Numbered from the stretch's first letter, positions 13,735 to 26,150 are shown. The stretch: 64,000 nt of DNA from Microcebus murinus (GCF_040939455.1 NC_134110.1:101275001-101339000), one strand, 5' to 3'. The notes: a model not told the origin generated them from the letters alone. A program made the numbers and translations.

Positions 13735-14498
13735 TAGGTTTCATATTTAATTTCTTCATTACTGTTTTATCTGGTGTGATGGCTTCTTCATAGTTCATGT
13801 TACAATTTGATGTGTGTGTTCATGCCTCTGTTTTCCCAGTCTTATCTTTGATCTGCGGTGGTGCCTGGTATAGGCTTCTGAGTGAGAATCCTCAGAGCAA
13901 CGGATGAGAATTTAAACATAAAAAGGAATTAGTTCTCAAATGTGGCATCACTGGGTGGATTGACCTGAATGTGTGCAATCTGTCTGAACTCTGAAAACAA
14001 ATCAGGGAAATCAGGGTGATGATCTCGAATGTGAACTTGTTCTTGAATAGCAGACACGGTTAGCAATACTTGAAAAATGTGTCATTGGTGCCCCCCAGGG
14101 TTGCCAGGCTGGGCCCCACTTCCATCTCGGGACTAAGTTCATTATTTCTGATATTTGTCATACAGAGAGGCCCGTCTTAGCTGACTACATGAAAACTTTC
14201 CAATAGACCTACTCAGAAAAGGAATGGTCTTCCTCAGGGGCAAGTCTCTGCTGGTTTCTGAGCATAGAGACTGAGCAACCTGCACAGGAGACCAGAGCAT
14301 CAGGACGGAGTGTGCAGTGGGCAGGCTGAGAAGCAGACTCTGAAATTCTTTCCAGGGTGGAGATTTTAGGCCTGGAATTCTTGAATTAAAACTACTAAGG
14401 TTAGGGAACATTTTCGTCTGCATTTCCTTAACCCACAAGGGGTTATGTTACTTTGTTACAATGAGCAAATAGAAGCATAATTCTTTCTTTAAAAAAAA
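13735..14498. other. Unique-looking sequence
   Basis: No gene or named repeat is recognised. An A run lies at 14491-14501, next to the start of the L1 block. Confidence 0.5.
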
Positions 14499-14512
14499 AA
14501 AGCTTTGATTTT

Positions 14513-14875
14513 TTAACCACTTTGGTACCACGTTCACTGGCCACGAAGCCTCGCCCACAGCCGGCACTCACAGTCCGCACGGTAGTCTGTGCTGTGCACT
14601 GACGACGGGTCCGTTTTGCTCTTGTGTTGTGAGGAAAGATTTAAAGTACTGAAAGCTCGTTTTACTTTACAGGCAGCTTTTCTTGTAATATAAATCAGAA
14701 TAGGTAACATATACATATATGTTTTCATTATGTTATTTTTAAATGTTCACAATTTTATTTTGATAAATGAAAAATTAGAAAAGTCATATCACGCTGTTGG
14801 CTAAAGTCGACACTGGGCTGTGTGCATTCATCTGTGGCTGTCGACTATAGTCGACGCTCGCACCAAAGTGGTTAA
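14513..14875. mobile_element. Non-autonomous piggyBac-type transposon (355 bp) with TTAA duplication
   Basis: A 355-bp element (14517-14871) is flanked on both sides by TTAA (14513-14516 and 14872-14875), the target site of piggyBac transposases. Its ends are inverted repeats: CCACTTTGGT at 14517 and the reverse complement ACCAAAGTGG ending at 14871, a perfect 10-bp terminal repeat. The flanks read as one continuous L1 3' end if the element and one TTAA are removed. It is too short to encode a transposase and has no long frame, so it needs one in trans. It keeps many CpG dinucleotides (for example CCGGCAC, GTCCGCACGG, GACGACGGGTCCG), which suggests a young insertion. piggyBac activity in the mouse lemur lineage is established knowledge; assignment to a named family needs a Repbase/Dfam search. 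Confidence 0.85.
14840..14855. other. 16-bp perfect palindrome inside the piggyBac element
   Basis: GTCGACTATAGTCGAC reads the same on both strands. A third GTCGAC lies at 14806-14811. They sit just inside the right terminal repeat, where piggyBac-like elements hold internal transposase binding repeats. That role here is inference. Confidence 0.8.
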
Positions 14876-17445
14876 GAGCAATTTTAGGTTCACAGCAAAA
14901 TTGAGAGGAAGGTACAATGATTTCCCATATGTGCCCTGGTCACCCCCCAGGCATAACATTATCGACATCCCCCACCAGCATGGAACATTTTTGAAAACTG
15001 ATGAACCTACATTGACACATCATAATTATCCAAAGTCTATGGTTTTACATCTTGATTTACATCTTGGTTCACTCTTGATGTTGTACATTCTCTGGGCTGA
15101 ACAAATGCACACCAACATGCAGTCATCCTCATAGTATCATACAGAGTGTGTTCACTGCCCTAGAATTCCCCTGTGCTCCACGTACCCAGCTCTCCCACCC
15201 TCATCCCCAACCCTGGGAAACCACTGATCTTTTCACTGTCTCAGCAGTTGTGCTTTTTTCAGAATGCTTTATAGTTGGAATCATATGATATGCAGCCTTT
15301 TCAGATTGGCCTCTTTCAGTTAGTAATATGCATTTAGGATTCCTCTGTGTCTTTTCAGAGCTTACCAACTCATTTCTTTTTAGTGTTGAATAACAATCCA
15401 TTGTCTGTATGTACCAGTTTCTTCATTCACCTGCTGAAGAACATCTTAATTGCTTCCAACTTTCAGCAATTATAAATTAGCCTACTTCAAACATCCGCGT
15501 GCAGGTTTTTGGGTGGACATAAGTTTTAAACTCCTGTGGGTAAATATTAAGGCGTATGATTGCTGCATCATCTTGGTAAGAGTACGTTTAGCTTTGTAAG
15601 AAACCACCAAAATGTCTTCAAAAGTGACTGTACCATTTTGCATTCCCACCAGCAGTGAATGAGAGTTTCTGTTGTTTCACATTCTTTTCAGCATTTGGTG
15701 TTATTAGTGCTATGGATTTTGGTCATACTTATGGTGTGTAGAGGTATCTCATTGTTTTAATTTGCATTTCCCTGATGACATGTGATGTAAAACATCTTTT
15801 TAAATGCTTGTTTTCCATATATATTTCTCCTTTGGCGAGGTATCTGTTAAGGGATTTGGTCCATTTTTAATTGACTTGTTTGTTTACTTATTGTTGAGTT
15901 TTAAGAGTTCTTTGTATATTTTGGATAATTCTTTATAATATGTGTCATTTATAAATATTTTCTTCCAGTCTATGGCTTGTTTTCTTATTCTCTTGACACT
16001 GTCTTCGCAGAGTAGAAGTGTTTAATTTTAATTAAGTCCAGCTTACCAATTATTTATTTCATAAATAGTACCTTTGGTATTGTATCAAAAAAGTCATTGT
16101 TATACACAAGATACCTAGTTTTTCTCTTATGTTATATTATAAAAGTTTTATGTTTAACATTTAGGTATGTGATCCATTTTGAGTTAATTTTTGTGAAGGG
16201 CATAGTTCTATGTCTAGATTATTATTAGTTGGTTGTATTTATGTGAGTCTATTTCTGGGCTCTCTATTCTGCTCCATTGATTTATTTGTTTATTCTTTTG
16301 CCATAGCACCCTCTTCATTATTCTAGCTTTATAAGAAGTCTTAGATTGCATAGTGTCAATTTCCAAACTTGTTTTTTCTTCGTTATTGTGTTGGCTATTT
16401 GGGGTCTTTTGCCTTTCCATATACGCTTTAGAATAAGTTTGTCAATATCCACAAAATATCCTTCTGGGATTTTGTTTGGGATTGCAATGACCTTACAGAC
16501 CAAATTGGGAAGAACTAACATCTTGACATTATTGAGTCTTCCTACGCTTGAATGTAGAATCTCTCTCCATTTATTTAGTTCTTTGATTTTTTTTCATCAG
16601 AGTTTAGTACTTTTCCTTATATAGATCTTCTACATGTTTTGCAGATTTTTACCTCAGCATGTCATTTTTTGGGGTGTAAATGTAAATGGGATTGTGTTTT
16701 TAATTTTAATTTCCAACCTGTCCATTACTGGTATTTAGAAAAGCTGTTGACTTTATGTATTAATCTTGTATCCTGGGACCTAGCTATAATTGCTTATTGA
16801 TTCCAGGGGAGTCTGGAAATTCTTTTGGATTTTCTACATAGATAATCATATCTTCTGTGAATAAAGACAGTTTTATCTCCTCCTTACCAATCTGTGTCCC
16901 TTTTATTTCCTTTTCTTTTTTGTTGCATAAGTTAGAACTTCTAGTCCAATGTTGAAAAGGAGTAGTGAGAGTAGTATTCTTGTTTTGTTCCTGATCTGAG
17001 TGGGAAAGCTTTAAATGTCTCATCATTAATTAAGTATAATGTTTGTTGTAGGTTTTTGTAGATATTATTTATCAAGTTCAGGAAGTTACCCTATATTCCT
17101 AGTTTACTGAAAGTTTTTAATCAAGAACAAATGTTACATTTTTATCAAGTTTTTCTGCATCCATTGATATAATCATGTGATTTTTCTTCTTTAGCCTGTT
17201 ATGGATCAATTCAATAATTGATTTTTGAATATTGAATCAGCCTTGTATACCTGGGATAAATCCCAATTTATTGTAGAGTATAAGACTTTTTATATATTTT
17301 TTAATTTGATTTGCTAATATTTTGTTGAGGATTTTTGCATCTATGTTCATAAGAGATACTGGTATGCAGTTTTTTTGTGATGTCTTTTTCTGGTTTTGGA
17401 ATTAGGGTTATGCTGGGTTATGCCCATAGAATGCATTAGAGAATA

Positions 17446-19312
17446 ATCTCATGTGGCAGAATGTGGAAGAACAATCTAGCAAACTAGCCAAATGCTCCTG
17501 CGTGAAGCCTCTTTTATAAGGGCCTTGATTCCATTAACAAGGAATGAGCTTTCATGACCTAATCACCTTTTAAAGGCCCACCTCTTAATATTATCATATT
17601 GGCAACAGTTGAATTTTAGAAGGAATTAAGTTTTAACATAAATTTTAGAGGGCACAAAAGCATTCAAACCATAGAGTTTCTCCCCTGGATCCCCAAATTC
17701 ATATCCCCCTCACATGAAAAATACATTCATTCTATACCAGTAGCCCTCCAAATCTTAACTTGTTTCAGCATCAACTTTAAAGTCTGAGTCCAAAGTCTCA
17801 TCTAAATATCATCTGCACAAGACTCAAGATATAATTCATCCTGAGGCAAATTTCTCTCTAGCTTTGAATCTGTGAAGTCAAACAAGTTCTGTGTTTCCAG
17901 AATATAATAGTGAGATAGGCATAGGATAGACATTTCTATTCCAAAAGGAGAAATAGGAAAACAGAAAGATAACAAGTCCCAAGTCCAAAACCCAACAGAG
18001 CAAACAACAATAAATCTTAAGTCTTAAGAATAATCTTTGATTCCTATCTCCTGCCTCCAGATACACTTGGGGTGGGGGTTGGGCCCCCATGGCCTTGGGC
18101 AGCATCACTCCCATGGCTTTGCTGGGCACAGCCCACACTTCAGTGCTCTCGGTTGCATGCCTGCAGCTTTCCCAGGCTGGTGCTGCACGCCGATGGCTCT
18201 ACAGGTCTGGGGTCTCAGGGCAGCCCCCCTCCCATGGCTGCACTAGGCATTGCCCTAGTGGGGCTCTCTGTGGTGACTCTGCTTCTACAACAAATTGATG
18301 TCTGGGTCCTGAGGTTGTCTGAAGCATCTTTGGATATTTAGGTAATATGTATCTTCATAGCTCTTGCAGGCTGTGTGCCTGTAGAACTAGTACCACGTGG
18401 ATTCCACCAAAGCTCACTGCACTTGAGCCTGCATGAGCCAGGGTTGGGCAGCCAACGAATAGTGTGCTAGCAGGTGGGACCAGAGACCTGAGGCAACCCC
18501 AGGCAGGGAGTCCTGAGTTCCCAGAGACACCCTCGGCACATCCCTTTAAGCTGTTCTGCCCTCAAGGGCCCAGCATATTGGGTCTGTGATGAGAGTGGCA
18601 GCCTCAGCCTTTGAAATCTTTGGTGGTCATTCTCCCACTGTCTTCATGAATAGCACCTGGCTTCCTTCTGCCCATACTAATCTCCTTATCAAATGATTCC
18701 TTGGCCATGCCCTTGGTTTTCTTTCCTAAACACAGTTTTTTATTCTTTATATCACCAGGCTGACATTTTTTCATGTGTTCACATTTTGCTTCTCTTTTAA
18801 TTATAAATTATGTCTTTAAATCATTTCTCTCTTCTTGACTATTACTGTAAACAGTTAAGAGAAACCACATAGCACCCTGACTGCTTTGCTCCTTAGAGAT
18901 TTCTAATGCCAGATATCCTAGTTTGTTACTCTCAAGTTCTGCTTTCCATAAAGTTCTTGGACACAACATAATTCAACCATGCTCTCTGTTACTTTGTGGC
19001 AAGGGTGGCCTTCCCTCCAGATTCCTATACCTTGTTCCTCATCTCCATCTAAGACCTAATCAGAATGGCCTTTACTGTCTGTGTCTTCCGACATTCTGTC
19101 CATGGCAATACAGGCTTTTTCCAGCATTCACTTCAAAACCATTCGAGCCTCTACTCATTACCCAGTTCCAAAGCTATTTCCACATTTTTAGGTATTTGTT
19201 ACTACAATATCCTTCTTCTCTGGTACCAATTTCTGTCTGCTTTAACACAATACCACAGACAAGGTGATTTATAAGGAGCAGAAATTTATTTCTCATAAAA
19301 GAAAGTTTTGGA
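17446..19312 (-). mobile_element. MaLR (ERVL-MaLR) internal region with LTR remnants, antisense
   Basis: An LTR-like part at about 17446-17690 (CATGACCTAATCACC, AAAGGCCCACCTCTTAATA) is followed by the MaLR internal region in reverse complement: GAGTTTCTCCCCTGGATCCC, AGTCTCATCTAAATATCATCTG, TCATCCTGAGGCAAATTTC, then a GC-richer middle, ending in GGTACCAATTTCTGTC at about 19222. Next comes a short piece of the other LTR to about 19312. MaLRs are non-autonomous LTR retrotransposons and the internal part encodes no working protein. It separates two different L1 copies. Confidence 0.82.
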
Positions 19313-20700
19313 TGTACGACCTCTCAATTCCATTACATGGGTTTGTATGTCCATCCTTATGTTAATACCACATTTGCTTGATTGCTGTAGCTTTGTAGTA
19401 AGTATTGAAATTGAGAAGTTTTTCAATTTGGCTGTTCTTTTTCAATATTGTTTTGACTATATTCAGGGCCCCTTGCAATTCCATATGAATCTGAGGATCA
19501 GCTTTTAGATATCTGCAAAAAAGAGCATTAGAATTTTGAGATGAAATGCATGGAACTTTTAAATAACTTTGGATATTATTGCCATTTTAACAATATTAAG
19601 TTTTCCAGTCCATGAACACAGAAGTTTTCCCATTTATTTAGATCTTTAATTATTTTTCAGCCATGTTTTATAGTTTTCAGTATATAAGTCTTTTGCCTTC
19701 TTGGTTAAATGTATACCTAAGTATTTATCCCTTTGAATGCTATTGTAAATGGAATTTTCTTACTTTCCTGTTTAGATTGTTTATTGCTGGGATATACAGA
19801 CACACTGATCTTTGTGTGTTAATTGCATATGCTGCAACTTTACTGAATTTGTTTATTAACTTGAGTCTTTCTTTTTGTGACTTCTTTGGGATTTTCTATA
19901 GAGAGATTGTCATGTTGTCTGTGAATATACTTTTATTTCTTCCTTTACAATTTGGATGATTTTTATTTATTTTTCATACCTAGTTGCTCTGGGTAGAACT
20001 TTCAGTAAAAAGTTGAACAATGGTGATAAAATTAGGCATCCCTGGCTTGTTCCTAATTTTAAGGAGAAAGATTTTATTTTTTCACCATTGTATATGTTAT
20101 TAGCTATGGTTTTATTGTAAATGCCCTTTATCATGTTAGAAACTTCTCTTCTATTCCCACTTTTTTGAATGCTTTTCATCGTGGGAAAGTGTTAGATTTT
20201 CTCAAATGCTTTTACTATGTCAATTGAGATAATCATGTGGTTGGTTCCTTTATTCTATTAGTGTGGTTGGTTCCTTTATTCTATTAGTGTGGTGTATTAC
20301 ATTGATTGATATTCTTACCTTTTTACTTCTGGATAAATCTTACTTGGTCATGGTGTATCACATTTTATTATGCTGTTAGATTTGGTTTGATAGTTATTTG
20401 TTGAGGATTTTTACATCAATATTCACAAGAGAGATTAGTCTTTAGCTTTCCTGTCTTGTGGTTTCTTTGTCTGGCTTTGGTATCAGAACCTCATAAAATA
20501 AGTGGAAAGTTTCCCCTTTTTTCTACTTTTTGGAAGAGTTTAAGAAGGGTTGGTAGTGATTCTTCTGTAAATGTTTTGTGGAATTTACCAGTGAGGGCAT
20601 CTGGTTCTGTAATTTGTTGGGGTGATTTATTCTTTTTATCCTGGAAAATTGTTTGGAAATACTTTTGAAATATTCTTTATATCTGAAAAAGTAGCTTTTA
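19313..20700 (-). repeat. Second L1 fragment (ORF2), antisense
   Basis: The plus strand is the reverse complement of L1 ORF2, with phrases such as GTAGCTTTGTAGTAAGTATTG, CCCCTTGCAATTCCATATGAA and TTGCCATTTTAACAATATTAAG. A minus-strand frame at 19967-20179 (SLKLGTSQGCLILSPLFNFLLKVL) covers the reverse transcriptase [17 protein letters not shown] region in decayed form. It covers ORF2 sequence that is also present in the copy at 14499-17445, so it is a separate insertion. A 26-bp tandem duplication lies at 20237-20288. Confidence 0.87.
20237..20288 (+). repeat. 26-bp tandem duplication inside L1
   Basis: TTGGTTCCTTTATTCTATTA occurs at 20241-20260 and again at 20267-20286, a period of 26 bp, and the whole unit is duplicated. 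The L1 family has the unit once, so this arose in this copy. Confidence 0.9.
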
Positions 20701-21046
20701 ATATTTTTCTGAGTTAAACTTTGATGGCTAGCCAGTCCTTTTGAAGCACCAAACCAAGTCTTTATTTTTTTTTCATTTTCATTTGCTTCTGTGGGAGGAA
20801 AAGGTCAAGGTTTAGATTCTTTTATTCACATCTGTAATTTCTTTATTCCTTCAGGATTAATAGTCATCTTCCTTAACTATGCATTTTATTTCATTGAATT
20901 TAAAACTGTAATGCTTTGAACTTGTGTTAGTCAACATTGTTCCGTTTCACCATGTAGAGGCATCATATAGAACTATTAACCATGGAAAATGTACAAGTCC
21001 TCTGATATTATTGGCTCTTTTTAGCACTGGTGTTAAAAATTGTAAA
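20701..21046. other. Unique-looking sequence between L1 and Tigger
   Basis: Nothing is recognised apart from a T run at about 20766-20774. Confidence 0.5.
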
Positions 21047-23200
21047 AACATAAGTCATTTTTTTGTGCTTCATCTTATTGCACTTCTCAGATATTGTGGT
21101 TTTTACAAATTGAATGGTTATGGCAACCTTGTGTCAAGAAAGCCTTTTAATGCCATTTTTCCAACTGCATCTGCTCACTTTGTGTCTCTGTGCCACATTT
21201 TGGTAATTCTAACAATATTTTAAACTTTTTGTCATTATTGTATCTGTTATGGGGATTTGTGACCAGTGGTCTTTGATGCTACTATTGTAAGGGGCACCAA
21301 GAACCTTGTCTACACAAGACAGCGAACTTAATTGATAAATCTTGCTTGTGTTCTGACTGCTCCACCTACCGGCCACTCTGCCATCTCTTTCTCTCCTCTC
21401 AGGCCTCTCTATTCCCTGAGACACAACAATATTGAAATTAGGCCAATTAATAACCCTACAATAGCCTCTAAGTGTTCAAGTGAAAGGAAGAGTGACACAT
21501 CTCTCACTTTAAATCAAAAACTAGAAATGATTAAGCTTAGTGAGGAAGGCATGTTGAAGGCTGAGATAGGCCAAAAGCTAGGCCCCTTGTGCCAAACACT
21601 TAGCCAAGTTGTGAATGGAAAGGAACAGTTCTTCAAGGAAATAAAAAGTGCTACTGCAGTGAACACATGAATGAGCATAAAGCAAAATAGGTTTATTGCT
21701 GATACGGAGAAAGTTTAGGTGCTTTAGATAAACCAGCCACTACATTCCATTAAGCCAAAGCCTAATCCAGAGCAAGGTCCTAACTCTCTTCAATTCTATG
21801 AAGTGTGAGAGAGGTAAGAAAGTTGCAGAAGAGTTTGAAGCTAGTAGAGGTTGATTCAAGGAACTAAAGAAGAAGTTTAAGGAAAAAAGCCATCTCCAAC
21901 CATAACAGTGCAAGGTGAAGCAGCAAATGCTAATGGAGAAGCTACAGCAAGTTAGCCAGAAGATCTAGCTAATATCATTGATGAAGGTGGCTACACTACA
22001 CAACAGATTTTCAATGTAAGAAACAACCTTATATTGGAAGAAAATGCCATCTCTGGCTTTCATAGCTAGAGAGGAGAAGTAAATGCCTGGCTTCAACACT
22101 TGCAGAGACAGACTGACTCTCTTATTAGGGATTAATGCAGATGGTGACTTGCAGTTGAAGCCAATGCTCATTTGCCATTTTAAAAATCCTATGGCCCTTA
22201 AAATTATGCTACAACTGAGTATTGACAGTGCATCTTATAAACCAAGCACTCTGAGGAAGATGTACGAAGAGATGAATGTTGTTTTTATGCCTGGTAACAC
22301 AGTGTCCATTTTGCAGCCCATGGATCAAGAAAAGTGAAAGTGAAAATTACTTTCAAGTCTTATTATCTAAGAGGTATATTTCATAAGACTGTATTTGCCA
22401 TATGTAGTGATTCCTCTGATACATCTGGGAAAAGTAAATTGAAAACCTTCTGGAAAGGATTCACCATTCCATTAATAGATGTCATTAAGAATATTCATAA
22501 TTCACGGGAGAAAGTAAAAAATTAACATTAACAGGAGTTTGGAAGGAGTCAATTCCAACCCTCAGGGGTGACTTTAGTAGAGGAAGCAAATGCAGATGTG
22601 GTGGAAATAGCCAGAGAACTAGAATTAGGGCTGGGGCCTGAAGAGGGGCCCCTTGCTGCGATCTCATGGTAGAACTTTAACAGACACAGAGCTGCTCCTG
22701 ATGGCTGAGGAAAGAAAGTGGTTTCTTGAGATGGAATCCACTGGTGAAGATGCTGTCAATTTATTGAAATGACAGTAAAGGATTTAGAATATTACATAAA
22801 CTTAGTTGATAAAGCAGCAGGAGGGTTTGAGAGGATTCATTCCAGTTTTGAAAGAAGGTCTACTGTGGGTAAAATGCTATGAAATAGCATCATATACTAC
22901 GGAGAAACCTTTCATGAACGGAAGACTCCACTGATGTACAAACTTCATTGTTGTCTTATTTTAAGAAATTGCCGCAGCCACCCCAACCTTTCACAGCCAC
23001 CACCCTGATCAGTCGGCAGCATCAACATTGAAGCAAGACCAGCCACCAGCAAAGAGAGTTATGAGTCACTGAAGACTCAGATTACCAGTAGTAGATTTTA
23101 GCAAAAAAGCATTTTTTTAATTGAGGTATGTGCATTGTTTTTTTTATACACAATGCTGTTGCACACTTAATAGACTACAGTATAGAGTTCACATAGGTGA
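21047..23200 (+). mobile_element. Tigger1-like DNA transposon, decayed
   Basis: The left end (CATAAGTCA, GTGCTTCATCTTATTGCACTTC, CAGATATTG) and the body follow Tigger1, a pogo/Tc1-mariner-group cut-and-paste transposon of about 2.4 kb. The 3' part GCACACTTAATAGACTACAGTA (about 23159-23180) is still present, but the right terminal repeat is lost or unrecognisable beyond about 23200. Three reading-frame pieces of a CENP-B/DDE-type transposase survive in order. About 60 residues of the catalytic domain are missing near 22205-22245. Confidence 0.92.
21464..22796 (+). pseudogene. Tigger1 transposase pseudogene
   Basis: The transposase bound the terminal repeats and cut the element out. The N-terminal helix-turn-helix part is readable at 21464-21667 ([18 protein letters not shown], then KAEIGQKLG) and ends in a TGA at 21668-21670, probably from CGA. 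Further pieces are at 22083-22210 (RLTLLLGINADGDLQLKPML), 22255-22337 ([20 protein letters not shown]) and 22334-22525 ([19 protein letters not shown]). C-terminal remnants follow to about 22980. Several frameshifts, stops and a deletion through the catalytic domain make it non-functional. Confidence 0.88.
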
Positions 23201-25790
23201 ATCTCCAAATTAGCTGACACTTAACACTTCAGATATCATTAAATATATTAAATAAATATCATAAATATATCATTACATATCATTAAAAATATTAATCCAT
23301 TAAAATTTTTTCCACACAGTTTTTGCCTCTGTTAAACATTGTATAAAAGGTATAATTTGATGTTCATTTTGATGACACAGAAACACCATTATGAGCCTCA
23401 TCTATTGGATGGTGCTACATTCTAGGCAAGTATATAGCTTTCTTCCTGCTGGATAAATCTTTTTCTCCCGAAATCACAGTTATGATTTCTTTTTTTTTTT
23501 GCTATACTATCCATAAATCTGACCCAAACATTTTGTACTTTTCTTAGTAATATATGACTGCTTTCCAGCAGGGTGGAGAGAAACAAGTAGACTAAATGAA
23601 TTTTGTGCTCAAGCATATACTAAATACATTTTTAAAAAGGCTGTTCCCCATCCTTAGAGAAGCGGACAAGACCAGAGGCTTATGGAAAATTTAATCAGTG
23701 CTAATTTTTCCAGGAAAAGAGTAAGGCTGGCCTATTTAAGCTTATTTTTTTAACACCAGTAAAGGGAGAGAACTTTTAAGTAATTTGTGCAGCTTTGCAC
23801 ATCTCCATTCTATCCTATTGGTGGCAAGCACTCTGCTGGGCTCATCGATATGTGCGTTGTGATTAGGCCCGTTTGAGTGCTCAAGCACTGAGGACTGCAT
23901 AGCCATTAAAGCTTACACCTTTTTGTCATGAAGCTGTTTACATTAGGTCGTAAGCCTCTAAATATGGTCCACCTTCCTTTCTATAGTTAGTGTGTGTATG
24001 TGTGAGTGTGCGTGTATGTTGTATGCATTCGTATCAGAGAAGGTCTTGGCGAGCTCTAAGTGTGCTCATCTCTGATCCGAGCAAGTGCACCAGGCACAGA
24101 TGACGAATGTAGCTAATGTAAGGAAATGCACAGACCACACTGAAAAATGACCCCTTCTGCTCTGGGAAGCTTTCGCTTACTAGGAAAAATAATAATAACA
24201 ATCATGACCGTCTTTCTATGGCTCCCACAATTGCATGTGCAGGTACCTGCTTGCACAGGACATGAATGGATACTCTACACAGGAAAGAGTATCAACATCA
24301 CCCTGCAAATACCAACTCTGCAAACATCCAGCTGTGAAAAGACAGCAGGGATTCCTCACTGAACTCAGCCCCCTCTCACTTCCTGTGTTGCTTGCTGTGG
24401 AAGTGTGGCCAGAGTTCATGGCGAACTGGACCTGAGGTGGAAACACCCCTCTGATTTTCACAAGAGAGAACTGCTGAGCTGGTGAGCCTGCTCGGTGTAC
24501 TGGGATTCATATGCTCATCGTTCCAGGGTCTTTTACAGTGGGTGGCTGCTAAGGGTGGTAATTCATTATAAAATATGTAGAGCTACACACAGCTCTAATA
24601 TGTACAGTATGGATTATTTTCCAGATTTTATAATGGCTCACTTTCAAAGCTTTATCTATCTTTTGCTATTGTTTTATTGGTTATATGCTTGGTTTTGGTA
24701 GGGTTAAGTTGTAGGGAAAAGGAAATACTTTTCCATCATTTATTTTTGAGAAGAAAGGTGCCTTGGGAAATGGAGTCTCAATCTGCGATACAGAGAAGAA
24801 ATTGAAGGCCGCCCTCCTTAGACTGGATCATCTGTTCAGTTGCTTCTGGATAGAAAAAGAGTAGAAATAAAGATGAATGATTGCATTCCATGGTAAGGAG
24901 GAGTGCAGATTTCCGGTCTTCCTTCCAGGGTGGGGGGTGCTGCAATAATGCCCACCCGCCACCCACCTCCCACTCCTGCTCAACTGTATGCCTGCAGAGC
25001 CACACTTGGACCCCAAAGGTGAGGGACTGAGACCCCATTTCCCGAAGGACTGCTGTTTCCATCTGCCCCAGAGACTGTCAGGATTGTGAGGAAGTGGAGG
25101 GACATGTAGAGGGGGCACGCACAGGAGGGAAATTCGCCCCCACAGTCTTGGAGAAGCCTAGCAAAGAAGATCAGATGCTTACCTTTTATCATCACGAACT
25201 TCTGTAAGTACAATTCTTCGTGTTATCTACCTCTTGACTTAGTTTCATCCCAAATGGTTGATCCAAGTTTTCCTTTTTGAAATTCCTGCTGGTTCAGAAA
25301 AAGCCTTTGCATGTTTGTTAGAGGGGCCTTTTGCTTAGACTCTAATAACCAGCATCAATTGTTTTGGAATTTTGTTTTTAATATGAATAAACACCCATGA
25401 AGGAGCTGGCTGGTCCCACCCAGGGGAGGCCGCTCAGAACAATCAAGAAAGGAAATGCTATTAAGTAAATATCGAAAACCACAGAGACGGGGAAGCCACA
25501 AGACAGAGGGCAGTGATTCAGACTCCTTTGGACAAATGCTACTGTTGTCATTACTGATCATAATCAGGTTAAATGTCAGGACGATCTCCAGAATAGCATT
25601 CTAGGATGAAGTCCTCAATACCTTGCCCATCTTCTTTTGGTTATTTTATAAATCCTGTGACTTCGTCCCTGGGAAAGTTAATGCAGCTGCAACAAAGTTA
25701 GTATGAGTGTCTTATGCATAGTGAGACCAAGTCCATTTTCTCTTTCCTTTCTGGACTTCCGTGTGATTGGGGATAATCTATAATTATTTA
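23201..25790. other. Unique-looking sequence
   Basis: An AT-rich patch with ATCAT and ATAAAT repeats lies at about 23230-23300, and a degenerate TG-rich patch at about 23990-24030. No gene or named repeat is recognised otherwise. Confidence 0.5.
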
Positions 25791-25794
25791 CTCT

Positions 25795-26150
25795 GAATGC
25801 TTCTTTACTATAATGGGGTAAATTGTGCTCTCTCAAAATTTATTTGCTGAAGTCCTACCCCCAGCACCTCAAAACGTGACTATATTTGGAGATAAGGTCT
25901 TTAAAGAGGTGATGACGTTATAGTAAGGTAATTAGGTTGGTCCCTGATTTAATGAGACTGCTGTGACGAGGGGAGATTAGGACAAAGATGCACAGAGTGT
26001 ACAGCATGTAAGACACAGAGACGATGGCCGTCTACCAGCCAAGGAGAGCAGCCAGCTCTGCCAACACTTCCAACTTGGACTTGTAGCCTGCAGAACTGTG
26101 GGCAGATAAGTCTCTGTCGTTAAGCCACCCACGTGTGGAGCCGTAGCAAA
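25795..26150 (+). mobile_element. MLT1-type MaLR LTR, sense
   Basis: The phrases TGCTGAAGTCCTACCCCCAG, GTGACTATATTTGGAGATAAG, GTCTTTAAAGAGGTGATGA, AGGACAAAGATGCACAGAG, CTTGGACTTGTAGCCTGCAG and TTAAGCCACCCACGTGTGG follow the MLT1 LTR in order. No internal region adjoins it, so it is a solo LTR. The ERVL-MaLR class is clear and the subfamily is not. Confidence 0.85.

Larger units (their letters stand above)
14499..17445 (-). repeat. Long L1 fragment (3' end to mid ORF2), antisense
   Basis: From AATTTTAGGTTCACAGCAAAATTGAG (14879) the plus strand is reverse-complement L1 without a large gap up to about 17445. Minus-strand frames match L1 ORF2: 16784-17026 ends in the reverse transcriptase catalytic region, where the usual FADD is read as FTED followed by [11 protein letters not shown], and 16318-16521 matches the part after it. 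Stops and shifts break every frame, so it is dead. The piggyBac element at 14517-14871 sits in its 3' end, and a MaLR element begins where it stops. Confidence 0.88.
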
